DNA of 64,000 nucleotides from JBNNGK01 sp050268245 (GCF_050268245.1 NZ_JBNNGK010000006.1:62001-126000); one strand, 5' to 3'; positions 44,186 to 53,905 are shown, counted from the stretch's first letter. Notes: generated from the letters alone by a model not told the origin. Translations and numbers: made by a program.

Positions 44186-44806
44186 TTAGCTGGACAAGTT
44201 ATTCATTTTCATGCGCAACAGCACCTGCTGCGCTTGGGAGGCGTTGGACTCCATGCCCTTACTGTAGGCTTCACGTGCGCCTTTGGTATCGCCTTTCGCT
44301 AACAGCACGTCACCGCGGACATCTGCCAGCATCGCCGCCCAACCTTCACCTTTCACGCCTTCCAACGTTTTCAGCGCGTCATCCAGCTTTTTCTCCTGCA
44401 ACTGAACACGCGCCAGACGCAGGTTAATCACCGACAGCAGATTGTCATCTTTCGCTTGAGACTGCGCCAGCGTCAATTGTTGTTCCGCTTTGGCAAAGTC
44501 GCCTTTATCAACGAAATGCTTTGCCAACTCCAACGCAGCCATTACGCCATAGTTATTGTTGTTGGCCTGAATAAACGTCTCCACAGCGGCAACGTCACCA
44601 GACTTATCGGCAGCCAGCGTTTCGCTTGCCTGTTGATAAGATTGTGAGGCGGCCATCATGTTGGAGGTTTGATGACTTTGCCAGAAACGCCAACCTACCA
44701 GGGCACCAATACCGAGCACCACGCCTACCGTCAACGCTTTGCCGTTTTCGACAAAGAAGCGACGTAAGGCATCGACCTGTTCGTTTTCAGTGGTATAGAC
44801 TTCCAC
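44186..44806 (-). CDS. yfgM: Ancillary SecYEG translocon subunit YfgM
   Basis: Membrane-anchored TPR-like protein that links the SecYEG translocon to periplasmic chaperones in E. coli. 206 residues, the E. coli length. Cytoplasmic MEVYTTENEQVDALRRFF, one membrane segment at about 22-40 (LTVGVVLGIGALVGWRFW), then helical repeats in the periplasm (about 50-200) ending QQVLLRMKMNNLSS. Between hisS (14 bases upstream) and bamB. Confidence 0.95.
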   Translation of the reverse strand: MEVYTTENEQVDALRRFFVENGKALTVGVVLGIGALVGWRFWQSHQTSNMMAASQSYQQASETLAADKSGDVAAVETFIQANNNNYGVMAALELAKHFVDKGDFAKAEQQLTLAQSQAKDDNLLSVINLRLARVQLQEKKLDDALKTLEGVKGEGWAAMLADVRGDVLLAKGDTKGAREAYSKGMESNASQAQQVLLRMKMNNLSS

Positions 44807-44819
44807 GGTGTCCTTCTCC

Positions 44820-46094
44820 TTAACCTAACATCATAGCCAGACGCGCCGCGACTTCGCTTTGCGCCAGCGTTTCTTGTTCACCACTGCGCAGGTCCTTAAC
44901 GACCACCTGCTGCGCTGCGACTTCATTTTCACCCAAGATCAGTGCGACACGCGCACCCCATTTATCTGCACGGGTGATTTGCTTTTTAAAGTTGCCGCCG
45001 CCGTAGTTGGTCATTAGCTTGAGCTGTGGTGCAACATCGCGCACCTGCTCTGCCAAACGCATCGCTGCACTTTGTGCACCCGCACCGGAAGAAATAACGT
45101 AAACGTCAATGGTCGCTGGCGCTTTGAATTCCGGGTTCACTGCCTGAACCAGCAGCACCAGACGCTCCAACCCCATCGCGAAACCTACCGCCGGAGTCGC
45201 GCGCCCACCCAACTGTTCAACCAACCCATCGTAACGGCCACCGGCACACACGGTACCCTGTGCGCCAAGGCTGGTGGTCACCCACTCAAACACGGTGCGG
45301 TTATAGTAATCCAAACCACGCACCAAACGTTCGTTGATGGTAAATGGGATACCTGCCAAGGATAAAAGTTCACACAGGCCAGCAAAGTGGGCTTTGGAGT
45401 CTTCATCCAGATACTCGGAAAGACGTGGCGCGTCATTCAGCAATTTCTGCACATCGGGGTTTTTTGAGTCCAAAACCCGCAACGGGTTGCTGTACATGCG
45501 ACGTTTACAATCTTCGTCGAGCACATCAACGTGTTGCTCAAGGAAGGCAACCAGCGCATCACGATAATTGGCGCGCGCTTCCAGCGAACCGATGGAGTTC
45601 AACTCCAGATTGACGTGTTCCGCGATACCCAGCGCTTTCCACCAACGGGCCGTCAGCAAGATGAGTTCAGCATCAATGTCAGGCCCTTGCAGACCGAACA
45701 CTTCGACACCCAACTGATGGAATTGACGATAACGCCCCTTTTGTGGACGTTCGTAACGGAACATTGGGCCGACGTACCACAGACGCTGTTCCTGATTGTA
45801 CAGCAGACCATGTTCGATACCGGCGCGTACGCAACCCGCGGTGCCTTCCGGGCGCAGCGTCAGGCTTTCACCGTTGCGGTCATCGAAGGTGTACATCTCT
45901 TTTTCCACCACGTCGGTGACTTCACCGATCGCGCGTTTAAACAACGGGGTCTGCTCTACAATCGGCAACCGGATTTCGCTGTAACCGTAGCTGCCTAGCA
46001 CCTGTTTCAGAATGCCTTCAATACGCTGCCATAATGCCGTTTCTTCCGGCAGGTAGTCGTTCATGCCGCGAATGGCTTGAATGTTCTTTGCCAC
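44820..46094 (-). CDS. hisS: Histidyl-tRNA synthetase
   Basis: Charges tRNA-His with histidine. Class II synthetase of 424 residues, the E. coli length. Motif 2 region FRYERPQKGRYRQFHQLGVE (about 112-131), histidine-specific LVRGLDYYNRTVFEW (about 259-273), CAGGRYDGLVEQLGG (about 284) and motif 3 GFAMGLERL (about 305), followed by the anticodon-binding domain. In the rlmN-pilW-rodZ-ispG-hisS-yfgM-bamB cluster, 129 bases after ispG. Confidence 0.98.
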   Translation of the reverse strand: MAKNIQAIRGMNDYLPEETALWQRIEGILKQVLGSYGYSEIRLPIVEQTPLFKRAIGEVTDVVEKEMYTFDDRNGESLTLRPEGTAGCVRAGIEHGLLYNQEQRLWYVGPMFRYERPQKGRYRQFHQLGVEVFGLQGPDIDAELILLTARWWKALGIAEHVNLELNSIGSLEARANYRDALVAFLEQHVDVLDEDCKRRMYSNPLRVLDSKNPDVQKLLNDAPRLSEYLDEDSKAHFAGLCELLSLAGIPFTINERLVRGLDYYNRTVFEWVTTSLGAQGTVCAGGRYDGLVEQLGGRATPAVGFAMGLERLVLLVQAVNPEFKAPATIDVYVISSGAGAQSAAMRLAEQVRDVAPQLKLMTNYGGGNFKKQITRADKWGARVALILGENEVAAQQVVVKDLRSGEQETLAQSEVAARLAMMLG

Positions 46095-46223
46095 GTGAAT
46101 TCTCTGTCCGTTTTATAAAAAAATGAACCCGATTATAGGGACTTTACCCCTCGCTATTCAACGTGGATACGCCCCGGGTTCTAGAGTGAGCGAACCGAGT
46201 CAGGCTCGCCCTACCTAAGCAAC

Positions 46224-47345
46224 TTATTTTTCCAGCAGATTCACCGCAATGCGATTGCTTTCGTCCATCATCGCTGCTTTGGCACGAATCTTCGCTTCCA
46301 ACTGGTCAATCATCTGTTCGTTATCAAAGCGTTCTTTTTGGCGCACGCCATCTTCGTAGAAGCCGCTTTTCTTGTGGCCGCCGGTCACGCCCATGGTGGA
46401 GACCAGCGCTTCCCCTGGACCATTCACCACACAGCCGATAATGGATACATCCATAGGTGTAATGATATCTTCCAGACGCTGCTCCAGTGCGTTTACCGTG
46501 CCGATCACATCAAACTCCTGACGCGAACAGGTTGGGCACGCAATGAAGTTGATACCCCGCGCACGGATGCGCAGAGACTTCAGAATGTCAAAACCTACCT
46601 TCACTTCTTCAACCGGATCGGCCGCCAGTGAGATGCGTAAGGTGTCGCCGATACCTTCGGACAGCAACAGTCCCAAGCCAATAGCTGATTTAACTGAACC
46701 GCTCCGTGCGCCGCCCGCTTCGGTAATCCCAAGGTGGAGCGGTTGATCGATACGTGCAGCTAACAGGCGGTAAGATTGCACGGCTAAAAACACGTCAGAA
46801 GCCTTAACGCTGACTTTGAACTGGTCGAAATTAAGGCGATCCAGAATATCCACATGGCGCATGGCTGATTCCAGCAACGCTTCCGGTGTCGGTTCACCGT
46901 ATTTTTCTTGAATGTCTTTTTCCAGCGAACCGCCGTTGACACCAATACGGATCGGGATATTTTTATCACGCGCGCAATCCACTACCGAGCGGATGCGTGA
47001 TTCGTTACCGATATTGCCGGGGTTGATACGCAAGCAATCAACGCCATATTCAGCAACCTGCAACGCAATGCGGTAATCAAAGTGAATATCGGCCACCAAC
47101 GGAACGTTGACCCGTTGCTTGATCAATTTGAACGCCTCAGCGGCATCCATGGTAGGAACGGAAACGCGCACGATGTCGACACCTACGCGCTCCAATGCTT
47201 TGATTTGATTGACTGTGGCTTCAACATCGGTGGTTCGGGTATTGGTCATCGATTGCACGGCAATCGGTGCACCATCGCCAATAGGCACCTTGCCGACGTA
47301 AATACGTGTTGATTTGCGACGGTTGATGGGTGCTTGGTTATGCAT
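46224..47345 (-). CDS. ispG: 4-hydroxy-3-methylbut-2-en-1-yl diphosphate synthase
   Basis: 4Fe-4S enzyme of the MEP isoprenoid pathway that makes HMBPP from MEcPP. 373 residues (E. coli 372). TIM-barrel part with IAVQSMTNTRTTDVEATV (about 28-45), RINPGNIG and PIRIGVNGGSLE. Cluster ligands are visible at FIACPTCSRQEFDV (Cys about 271 and 274) and SIIGCVVNGPGEA (Cys about 306) with the downstream Glu. Also called gcpE. Confidence 0.98.
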   Translation of the reverse strand: MHNQAPINRRKSTRIYVGKVPIGDGAPIAVQSMTNTRTTDVEATVNQIKALERVGVDIVRVSVPTMDAAEAFKLIKQRVNVPLVADIHFDYRIALQVAEYGVDCLRINPGNIGNESRIRSVVDCARDKNIPIRIGVNGGSLEKDIQEKYGEPTPEALLESAMRHVDILDRLNFDQFKVSVKASDVFLAVQSYRLLAARIDQPLHLGITEAGGARSGSVKSAIGLGLLLSEGIGDTLRISLAADPVEEVKVGFDILKSLRIRARGINFIACPTCSRQEFDVIGTVNALEQRLEDIITPMDVSIIGCVVNGPGEALVSTMGVTGGHKKSGFYEDGVRQKERFDNEQMIDQLEAKIRAKAAMMDESNRIAVNLLEK

Positions 47346-47393
47346 TACTTACTCTCCATTGCTGCTCTTAACCTAAAGACGCGCGCCACGCAA

Positions 47394-48347
47394 TTACTGC
47401 GCGGCAACGGTCAGTCGAGCAACACGGTTTGACTTAACAAACCGGCTTAAATCAACCGGTTTACCTTGATATTGAATCTGTACTGCGGCTGGCGCACCGA
47501 TGGTCAATTTATAAGGCGCCGTTCCCGTCAGATTTAGCTTACCGCCGTTTTTTTGCGTACCACTAAACAGCGTTTTGCCGTTCGCATCGGTCACTTGCAA
47601 CCAGCAGTCAGCCGAGAAATCCATCACCAATGCATTCTGATCGGCCGCCGGTTCAGTCACGGCAGCGTCGCCGGTTGGCAACGGGGCTTGCGCCGTTGGC
47701 GTCGCTTCAGGGATGCTCGCCTGACTTGGCGAAACGACTGCCGATTGCGATGCACTCTCCGCGTCGTTTGCCGCCGGTGCTGGAGGGGCAATCGCCACAG
47801 GCGTAGAAGCCGTGTCAGTCAACGGCACACTGGTTTCGGCGTTGCTATCGATCAACGGCACCGATTGGCCTTCACTACTTTGTGACAGTTGCGCTGACGA
47901 TTGATCCGCCATGGTGGCGATCTCATCCTGCTGTGCTTTGTGATTTTGCCACCACCACGCCCCGGTCAGCCCGATGACGACGAACAAGATCAGCCAGGTA
48001 AAGCTCATCAGCCAGCCATCACGCTTTTTACGGCGTTTGCCCAACGAGAAACTTTGCATTGGCGCCACTTTGGCCGCTTTGATCGGAGCCTGCTTGGCCA
48101 GCATTGGCAACAGTTCATCCTCTGGTAAATGCACCAGCTTGGCGTAAGAACGGATGTAACCACGCACGAAGGTTGACGCCAGATCGGCCGAAAGGTTGTC
48201 GGCTTCAATGTCGCGCACGGTAGACATTTTGAGACACAGACGTTCTGCCACCGTCTGCTGGCTCAGCCCGAGTTGTTCGCGGGCTTGACGCAGGCGCTCA
48301 CCTGTCGTCATGGATTCGGTTTTATCTTGGGAGGTTTCAGTATTCAT
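47394..48347 (-). CDS. rodZ: Cytoskeletal membrane protein RodZ
   Basis: Links MreB filaments to the cell-wall elongation machinery. 317 residues (E. coli 337). N-terminal HTH domain of the MreB-binding kind (TGERLRQAREQLGLSQQTVAERL, begins about 15), a basic stretch GKRRKKRDGW, one membrane segment (about 115-134, LMSFTWLILFVVIGLTGAWWW), a low-complexity Ser/Thr/Ala/Pro periplasmic linker (about 150-225) and the DUF4115 beta-domain (DFSADCWLQVTDANGKTLFSG). Its start overlaps the pilW end by 11 bases. Confidence 0.95.
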   Translation of the reverse strand: MNTETSQDKTESMTTGERLRQAREQLGLSQQTVAERLCLKMSTVRDIEADNLSADLASTFVRGYIRSYAKLVHLPEDELLPMLAKQAPIKAAKVAPMQSFSLGKRRKKRDGWLMSFTWLILFVVIGLTGAWWWQNHKAQQDEIATMADQSSAQLSQSSEGQSVPLIDSNAETSVPLTDTASTPVAIAPPAPAANDAESASQSAVVSPSQASIPEATPTAQAPLPTGDAAVTEPAADQNALVMDFSADCWLQVTDANGKTLFSGTQKNGGKLNLTGTAPYKLTIGAPAAVQIQYQGKPVDLSRFVKSNRVARLTVAAQ

Positions 48348-49077
48348 TAGCTAAGAACTGCTGGTACTGTTTGGATTGTGGAAAACTTCGCGCTAACTGC
48401 CTGCCATAACGTTGAACACTATCTTGGCGGCCGGCTAACGCGGCGAAACGAATCTGTAACCATAAACTGTCGGCGCTGGCCGGCAGAACGTGCTGATACA
48501 CATCTAACATAAGCTGCGACTGCGCGCGTTTCCCTGCTCCAAATTGTTTTTCTGCCTCAGCCAACAATGGCAACCCCTTATCTGGATTAACCTTCAAAGC
48601 ACGGCTTAATAACCTACGCGCTTCATCATTCTGGCCAGCTTTGAGGAAACAATAACCTGCGTTTTCCAAACTGTCGGCAACCTGGCCATATTCAGGGGCC
48701 AGCACCGCCGCGCTAAACTGCTGTTGTGCCGCTACATACTGCCCTAAACTGCAAAGAAACGCACCGTAATTATTCAATACGGTGCCATTCCCGGGTGCCA
48801 GCTTCAGCGCACGTTGATAACGTTGCTCAGCGGCAGCATGATTGCCCGTCCGCTGTTCATACAACGCCATACCTAACAGCGGCCGATAATCGTGCGGTGC
48901 GGCATCCAACGCTTTTTGCAGGTTTTGCCGCGCGGCATCTAAATCGCCCTGCTGCAAATACGCCAGGCCGAGCTGCAACCGCGTTTGCCCTGCCGCCGCA
49001 TCGCTTTCAGGCGACGAGCTTGCACACCCCACTAACAGACTTGCTACCAGCAAACATCCCCACCGTGTCAGCTTCAT
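48337..49077 (-). CDS. pilW: PilW-like TPR lipoprotein (type IV pilus biogenesis/stability)
   Basis: 246 residues from the ATG at 49077, giving the lipoprotein signal MKLTRWGCLLVASLLVGC followed by ASSS; the frame reaching 49131 would bury this signal. TPR repeats: RLQLGLAYLQQGDLDAARQNLQKALD, RPLLGMALYEQRTGNHAAAEQRYQRAL and TVLNNYGAFLCSLGQYVAAQQQF. The PilW/PilF family stabilises type IV secretins in other bacteria. It may have a general outer-membrane role here, since no pilus genes lie nearby. Confidence 0.88.
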   Translation of the reverse strand: MKLTRWGCLLVASLLVGCASSSPESDAAAGQTRLQLGLAYLQQGDLDAARQNLQKALDAAPHDYRPLLGMALYEQRTGNHAAAEQRYQRALKLAPGNGTVLNNYGAFLCSLGQYVAAQQQFSAAVLAPEYGQVADSLENAGYCFLKAGQNDEARRLLSRALKVNPDKGLPLLAEAEKQFGAGKRAQSQLMLDVYQHVLPASADSLWLQIRFAALAGRQDSVQRYGRQLARSFPQSKQYQQFLANEY

Positions 49078-49170
49078 GCTCGAATGTATTTCCTTATCTG
49101 GTGCTATCGTTCGCCTGAAAACACCACGCACATAACAGGCTGTTTGATAACAAAAAACGTCCTATAGGGT

Positions 49171-50367
49171 TCAGACCGTCCGCACGTTGATAGGTTCCCC
49201 GGCCATTTTCTTTTTCAGGGTACGCTTGGTACGGTCGATCACTTCACCGGCCAACTGCCCACAGGCGGCATCGATATCATCGCCACGGGTTTTACGAACA
49301 ATAGTCGTAAAACCGTATTCCATCAACACCTTGGAGAAACGGTCGACCCGGCTGTTAGAGCTACGGCCATACGGTGCACCGGGGAACGGGTTCCACGGGA
49401 TCAGGTTGATCTTACATGGCGTGTCTTTCAACACCTCGGCCAATTGGTGCGCGTCGTCGGTGCTGTCATTGACGTGATCCAGCATCACATATTCCACCGT
49501 CACCCGGCCTTGGTTCGCATTGGATTTCTCCAAGTAACGGCGTACCGAGGACAGGAAGGTTTCGATGTTGTATTTGCGGTTGATCGGCACAATTTCGTCG
49601 CGGATTGTGTCGTTTGGCGCATGTAGCGAGATCGCCAGTGCGACGTCGATCATGTCTCCCAATTTGTCCAACGCAGGTACGACACCGGACGTTGACAGCG
49701 TGACGCGACGTTTTGACAAGCCAAAACCGAAATCATCCAGCATGATTTCCATGGCTGGCACCACATTGTTCAGGTTGAGCAAGGGTTCGCCCATGCCCAT
49801 CATCACGACGTTGGTGATGGGACGTTGACCGGTCACTTTTTGTGCGCCGATGATTTTCGCCGCACGCCAGACCTGGCCGATGATTTCCGACACGCGCAGG
49901 TTACGGTTAAAGCCCTGCTGCGCCGTCGAACAGAATTTACACTCCAGCGCACAACCTACCTGTGAAGATACGCACAGCGTCGCACGATCGGCTTCCGGGA
50001 TATACACGGTTTCGACCTGCTGATCGCCCACTTTGATCGCCCATTTAATGGTGCCATCGGCTGAACGTTGCTCTTCGGCCACTTCCGGTGCACGAATTTC
50101 GGCAATGCTCTGTAATTTGTTACGCAGAACCTTATTAATGTCGGTCATCTGCTCAAAATCATCACAGCAATAGTGGTACATCCACTTCATTACCTGATCG
50201 GCACGAAACGGTTTTTCACCCAGTTCGGCAAAAAACTCACGGAGTTGCTGACGGTTCAAATCCAGCAGGTTAATTTTGGCCGTAGCCGGTTGTTCCGTAG
50301 TAACGGACTGATGAGTCAGCGAATTATTTTCAGACACGGTGTGCTCGGACGTGATGGGTTCTAACAT
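49171..50367 (-). CDS. rlmN: Dual-specificity 23S rRNA/tRNA methyltransferase RlmN
   Basis: Radical-SAM enzyme that methylates C2 of A2503 in 23S rRNA and A37 in some tRNAs. 398 residues from ATG 50367; a GTG ten codons in (50337) gives MSENNSL..., closer in length to the E. coli protein (384). The cluster ligands are in CALECKFCSTAQQGF (about 132-146). MMGMGEPLLN, STSGVVPALDKLG and SLHAPND follow, then the catalytic C-terminal Cys in DIDAACGQLAGE (about 372). First gene of the rlmN-to-der group, with ndk 260 bases upstream. Confidence 0.96.
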   Translation of the reverse strand: MLEPITSEHTVSENNSLTHQSVTTEQPATAKINLLDLNRQQLREFFAELGEKPFRADQVMKWMYHYCCDDFEQMTDINKVLRNKLQSIAEIRAPEVAEEQRSADGTIKWAIKVGDQQVETVYIPEADRATLCVSSQVGCALECKFCSTAQQGFNRNLRVSEIIGQVWRAAKIIGAQKVTGQRPITNVVMMGMGEPLLNLNNVVPAMEIMLDDFGFGLSKRRVTLSTSGVVPALDKLGDMIDVALAISLHAPNDTIRDEIVPINRKYNIETFLSSVRRYLEKSNANQGRVTVEYVMLDHVNDSTDDAHQLAEVLKDTPCKINLIPWNPFPGAPYGRSSNSRVDRFSKVLMEYGFTTIVRKTRGDDIDAACGQLAGEVIDRTKRTLKKKMAGEPINVRTV

Positions 50368-50487
50368 AATGATCTTTAGCCTCGTTATTACACGTTATGG
50401 CTTTTTCCCTGGATCTTTCGGGAATAAGAATGAGTGAAGTGTGTTTTATGTAACGGCATCACCGTCGGTGATTGGCCAGCAAAAACA

Positions 50488-50517
50488 CGCCCTGGATAGC
50501 TTGGCTCATCCAGGGCG
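50488..50517 (-). terminator. ndk terminator
   Basis: Perfect 10 bp stem CGCCCTGGAT / ATCCAGGGCG with a 10-base loop, followed on the minus strand by GTGTTTTTGC. It lies 113 bases beyond the ndk stop. Confidence 0.75.
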
Positions 50518-50630
50518 CGGCATTGTACAAATTTTAGTAGCAGGTTTCCATGGCTGGAAGCCATTCAGGCCATTTTTATTGTTTCAGCCGGTGAATGCGC
50601 GCTAATGCCAAAGGAAAAAATGCTAGCGTA

Positions 50631-51056
50631 TCAACGTGGGCAGATTTCGCTTTCGTTGAAGAAGTAGGCGATTTCACGCGCTGCTGATTCAGGCGAGTCA
50701 GAACCGTGTACCGCATTAGCCGTGAAGCTGTCTGCATAATCAGCACGCAGTGTACCAGCCAGCGCGTTGTCTGGGTTGGTTGCACCCATGATGTCACGGT
50801 TACGTTGGATAGCGTTTTCTGCTTCCAGCACCTGCACCATGATCGGGCCAGAGGTCATGAACTCAACCAGACCGTCGAAGAAAGGACGGCCTTTGTGCTC
50901 AGCGTAGAAGCCTTCGGCTTGTTCGCGAGTCAGTTTCAACATTTTAGCAGCAATGATTTTGAAACCCGCACGCTCAAAACGCGCATAGATAGCGCCGATG
51001 TCATTGTTGGCTACGGAGTTTGGTTTAACGATGGAAAAGGTACGTTCTACGGTCAT
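50631..51056 (-). CDS. ndk: Nucleoside-diphosphate kinase
   Basis: Transfers phosphate from ATP to NDPs through a phospho-histidine. 141 residues (E. coli 143). Seen: ERTFSIVKPNSVANNDIG at the start, RPFFDGLVEFMTSGPIMVQVLE, GATNPDNALAGTLRADYA and the active-site NAVHGSDSPESA (His about 117). Monocistronic, with its own terminator. Confidence 0.97.
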   Translation of the reverse strand: MTVERTFSIVKPNSVANNDIGAIYARFERAGFKIIAAKMLKLTREQAEGFYAEHKGRPFFDGLVEFMTSGPIMVQVLEAENAIQRNRDIMGATNPDNALAGTLRADYADSFTANAVHGSDSPESAAREIAYFFNESEICPR

Positions 51057-51428
51057 GATGGCCTCTGTCTAACTTCCAATACGAGCCGGACTATAATTTG
51101 GCGTGCCGGCCTTCTCAAGTGGCGCAGATTATATGTGCGCCGTTAACGCTTGCCTACGGAAAAAACAACATTTCATTAAAAAAACGTTATCGTTATTGCT
51201 GAATTTGCCGCACAAACCCAATATTGCAAAAAAATTCAGGACGACTCCAACGCTCAGGGTGCGCAACGTCATCTCAGCACAGGCTCGAGTTTGATTGATT
51301 TTTCCCCGATAAGGCCGCACGCTGCCCCTTTCAGCCCACATTCACCACATGGGCATCAGCGTTAAGGAAAGGGATTCGCCAGCAAGTACGACCGGCGGCT
51401 AACATGCCGCTCGGCAGGTAATGTGAAG
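51057..51428. other. Intergenic region between ndk and sseB
   Basis: 372 bases, the place where E. coli has pbpC, yfhM and sseA. No residue of these genes is recognisable in any frame. It must hold the ndk promoter (near 51070-51130). Nothing else seen. Confidence 0.45.
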
Positions 51429-52259
51429 TTACTGTGTTTTGTCGGTAGACGGTATGATATTGCGCAACCAGCTGCCCCAACGACGCTGATAAAACGGCTG
51501 CGTATGCGTGATCAAATAATGGCTAACGCCCCGTTCCTGTTCTGACACGATGCAAAAATCCACCGGCTCATCATCCGCCAGTGTCTCACTGGCTACGCTT
51601 CCCGCTTCGTGGATTAATGCTTCAATTTCAGCCGGTTCACCATCAGCCTCCAGCCCCACCAGAAGATTGGGTTTCTCATCGACTGCGCGGTCATGCATCA
51701 GCGCCAGGAACGCGCGACGTACCAGTTTTCGCTGGCTGAACAACGTGGTTAATGCGTCCACCATCGCTGCTGGATAGACCTCTGGTTGCCCGAGTAGAAC
51801 CTGCGTGTCTTTATCAACATAGTGCTCAACCGGTTTAACTACGCCGCCGGTTGCCAGCAACATCGCCACTTCCTCAGGATAAAACTCTTTGCCGTATTCG
51901 GCTTTGGGATTGAGGAATAAATCGGCACCTTGCGTAATTTCAAACAGCACGCGCGCAGGCAATGCAATAAACGGTTGCTGTCCTTCCACCGCGTGTTGCA
52001 GTGCCGCAAGCGATGAAAAGAATGGCACGATGCTGCTACCGTCCTGCTTCTCCCAGTGTTGGATATTAACCGGCGTATCCGCATTCAGGGCTATCTCCCC
52101 CTCCTGCGACACCTGATCGCTATCACCGAGAATGTAGACCGTCGAGTCCAACAGCTCGCGAAAAAATGACGGACGATGGGCGGGTTCATTCACCGCCAGC
52201 TTCAATAGGCGTTCAAGCGTATTTTCGCCGGGGGTGGCTTCGTGATGGTGGGAACTCAT
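51429..52259 (-). CDS. sseB: Enhanced serine sensitivity protein SseB
   Basis: Cytoplasmic protein of ill-defined function; in E. coli overproduction changes serine sensitivity. 276 residues from the ATG at 52259, preceded by GGAG; an upstream TTG would add four. Features: N-terminal ENTLERLLKLAVNEPAHRPSFFRELL, the SseB core VPFFSSLAALQHAV and LNPKAEYGKEFYPEEVAMLL (about 120-140), and the C-terminal domain LLVGLEADGE. It follows pepB with a palindrome between them. Confidence 0.93.
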   Translation of the reverse strand: MSSHHHEATPGENTLERLLKLAVNEPAHRPSFFRELLDSTVYILGDSDQVSQEGEIALNADTPVNIQHWEKQDGSSIVPFFSSLAALQHAVEGQQPFIALPARVLFEITQGADLFLNPKAEYGKEFYPEEVAMLLATGGVVKPVEHYVDKDTQVLLGQPEVYPAAMVDALTTLFSQRKLVRRAFLALMHDRAVDEKPNLLVGLEADGEPAEIEALIHEAGSVASETLADDEPVDFCIVSEQERGVSHYLITHTQPFYQRRWGSWLRNIIPSTDKTQ

Positions 52260-52276
52260 TACCAACTCCAATTATT

Positions 52277-52300
52277 AAGGGTTCAGCATGCTGAACCCTT
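52277..52300. terminator. 24 bp palindrome between pepB and sseB
   Basis: Perfect inverted repeat of AAGGGTTCAGCA with no unpaired centre, 24 bases after the pepB stop and 17 before the sseB start. Only a weak T-tract (TTAATAATT) follows on the minus strand. It may be a terminator for pepB that also covers the sseB leader. Confidence 0.55.
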
Positions 52301-52324
52301 AGGAATATAACCATTAACCCAATA

Positions 52325-53620
52325 TTATTTGGCTTTGCTCAACAACAAATTAGCGACGGCACGCACGCCCAAGCCAGTCGCGCCGGCAGACCACTGATCC
52401 ACGGCACCTTTGCGGTAAGTAGCAGAGCAATCAATATGCAGCCAACCTTGCTGATACTGCGCCACAAAATGCGACAGGAAGCCAGCCGCCGTACTGGCAC
52501 CGGCGCTGTACGCTGCCCCGCCTACGTTGTTCAGTTCTGCAAAATTGGAAGGTAACTGGCTGCGGTGGAATTCGGCCAGCGGCAAACGCCAGAACGGTTC
52601 GTGTTCAGCTTGTGCACTGGTCAATAGCGCTTGCGCCAATGCATCATCAAAGCTGAACAGAGCATGATAATCATTGCCCAACGCAGTTTTTGCCGCACCG
52701 GTCAGCGTGGCACAATCAATGATCATCTCAGGGTTCTGCGCAGATGCATCAATCAGGCCATCCGCCAGCACCAGCCGACCTTCCGCATCGGTATTCATGA
52801 CTTCAACGGTTTTACCATTGCGGTAACGAATAATATCGCCCAGTTTGAACGCGTTGCCGCTCACCATGTTATCCGCGCAGCACAGGTACAGCTTCACGCG
52901 CTTATCAAGACCGCGCGCCACCGCCAACGCCAGCGCACCGGTGATGGTCGCCGCGCCGCCCATGTCTGCTTTCATCGAATCCATAAATGCGCTTTGCTTG
53001 AGGCTATAGCCGCCGGAATCAAAGGTAATGCCTTTGCCCACCAAACATGCAAACACCGGCGCGTCTGGATTGCCGGTTGGGTTAAAGTCCAACGCCAGCA
53101 ATACCGGTTGACGTTCGGAGCCACGCCCTACCGCGTGGATACCCGCATAATTCTGCTCACGCAGATCTTCGCCTTTGGTAATGCGATAGTTAACCGCATC
53201 GCAGCCCACGTCACACATCAAGTCTACCGCGCGGGTCGCCAGTTGTTCCGGCCCCAAGTTTTCCGCTGGCATGTTGATGGTGTCACGTACCCAGTCGATA
53301 ATTTTCAGGCGCAGATCGAGTTCCGTGCGATCGGCCTGCGGCAGTTCCGCCCAGACCACATGGCGTTGACCTTTCGGCCCACGGAACCCCTGCCAAAATG
53401 CCCAGCTGTTTTCCAGATCCCAGCCTTCACCGGCCAGCGTGACATTTTTGATACCCTGACCGTCGATCTTACGTGCGGCACGTTGAATCGTCGCCAACTT
53501 GTCATTACCGATCAGGTGAATTGCCATGCCGTCGTTATTGGTACTCAGCAGCGCCTTTTCTCCCCAGCGTGCATCCGCCGGTTCATAAGAAAGGACTACC
53601 TGCATAGATTCTGTCGTCAT
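52325..53620 (-). CDS. pepB: Peptidase B (leucyl aminopeptidase family)
   Basis: Cytoplasmic M17 aminopeptidase. 431 residues (E. coli 427). Metal-binding and active-site sequence: VGKGITFDSGGYSLKQSAFMDSMKADMGGAAT (split; about 191-222), NTDAEGRLVLADGL (about 277-290) with two Asp/Glu ligands and Arg, and ECATL equivalent DCATLTGAA (about 302). Upstream of sseB and 84 bases after iscX, as in E. coli. Confidence 0.96.
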   Translation of the reverse strand: MTTESMQVVLSYEPADARWGEKALLSTNNDGMAIHLIGNDKLATIQRAARKIDGQGIKNVTLAGEGWDLENSWAFWQGFRGPKGQRHVVWAELPQADRTELDLRLKIIDWVRDTINMPAENLGPEQLATRAVDLMCDVGCDAVNYRITKGEDLREQNYAGIHAVGRGSERQPVLLALDFNPTGNPDAPVFACLVGKGITFDSGGYSLKQSAFMDSMKADMGGAATITGALALAVARGLDKRVKLYLCCADNMVSGNAFKLGDIIRYRNGKTVEVMNTDAEGRLVLADGLIDASAQNPEMIIDCATLTGAAKTALGNDYHALFSFDDALAQALLTSAQAEHEPFWRLPLAEFHRSQLPSNFAELNNVGGAAYSAGASTAAGFLSHFVAQYQQGWLHIDCSATYRKGAVDQWSAGATGLGVRAVANLLLSKAK

Positions 53621-53704
53621 TGCCTACTCCGTATATGCTTTTATTCGTTATTATCTTGTCGGATACAAAATAAATGGGCCGCCAATGGCAGCCCGTTACG
53701 CTAT

Positions 53705-53905
53705 TTATTCTGCTTCATCTAACCAGACCAGCAATATGGCTTCCAGTATTTTTTCATTGGAAGCCTGCGGATCGTCATCGAAGTCTTCCAGATCGCAGAT
53801 CCACTGGTGCAGATCAGTAAAGCGCACGGTTTTCGGATCGGTGTCCGGATACGCGTCGTACAAGGCTTCGCCGATTTCACGGCTATCGGTCCACTTTAAT
53901 GCCAT
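53705..53905 (-). CDS. iscX: Fe-S assembly regulator IscX
   Basis: Acidic protein of 66 residues that binds IscS and moderates Fe-S assembly according to iron level. It starts at the ATG at 53905 (MALKWTDSREIGEALYDAYP); the frame continues ten codons upstream but E. coli IscX is exactly 66. Nearly identical to it, with HQWICDLEDFDDDPQASNEKILEAI. Separated from fdx by 150 bases with an inverted repeat. Confidence 0.96.
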   Translation of the reverse strand: MALKWTDSREIGEALYDAYPDTDPKTVRFTDLHQWICDLEDFDDDPQASNEKILEAILLVWLDEAE

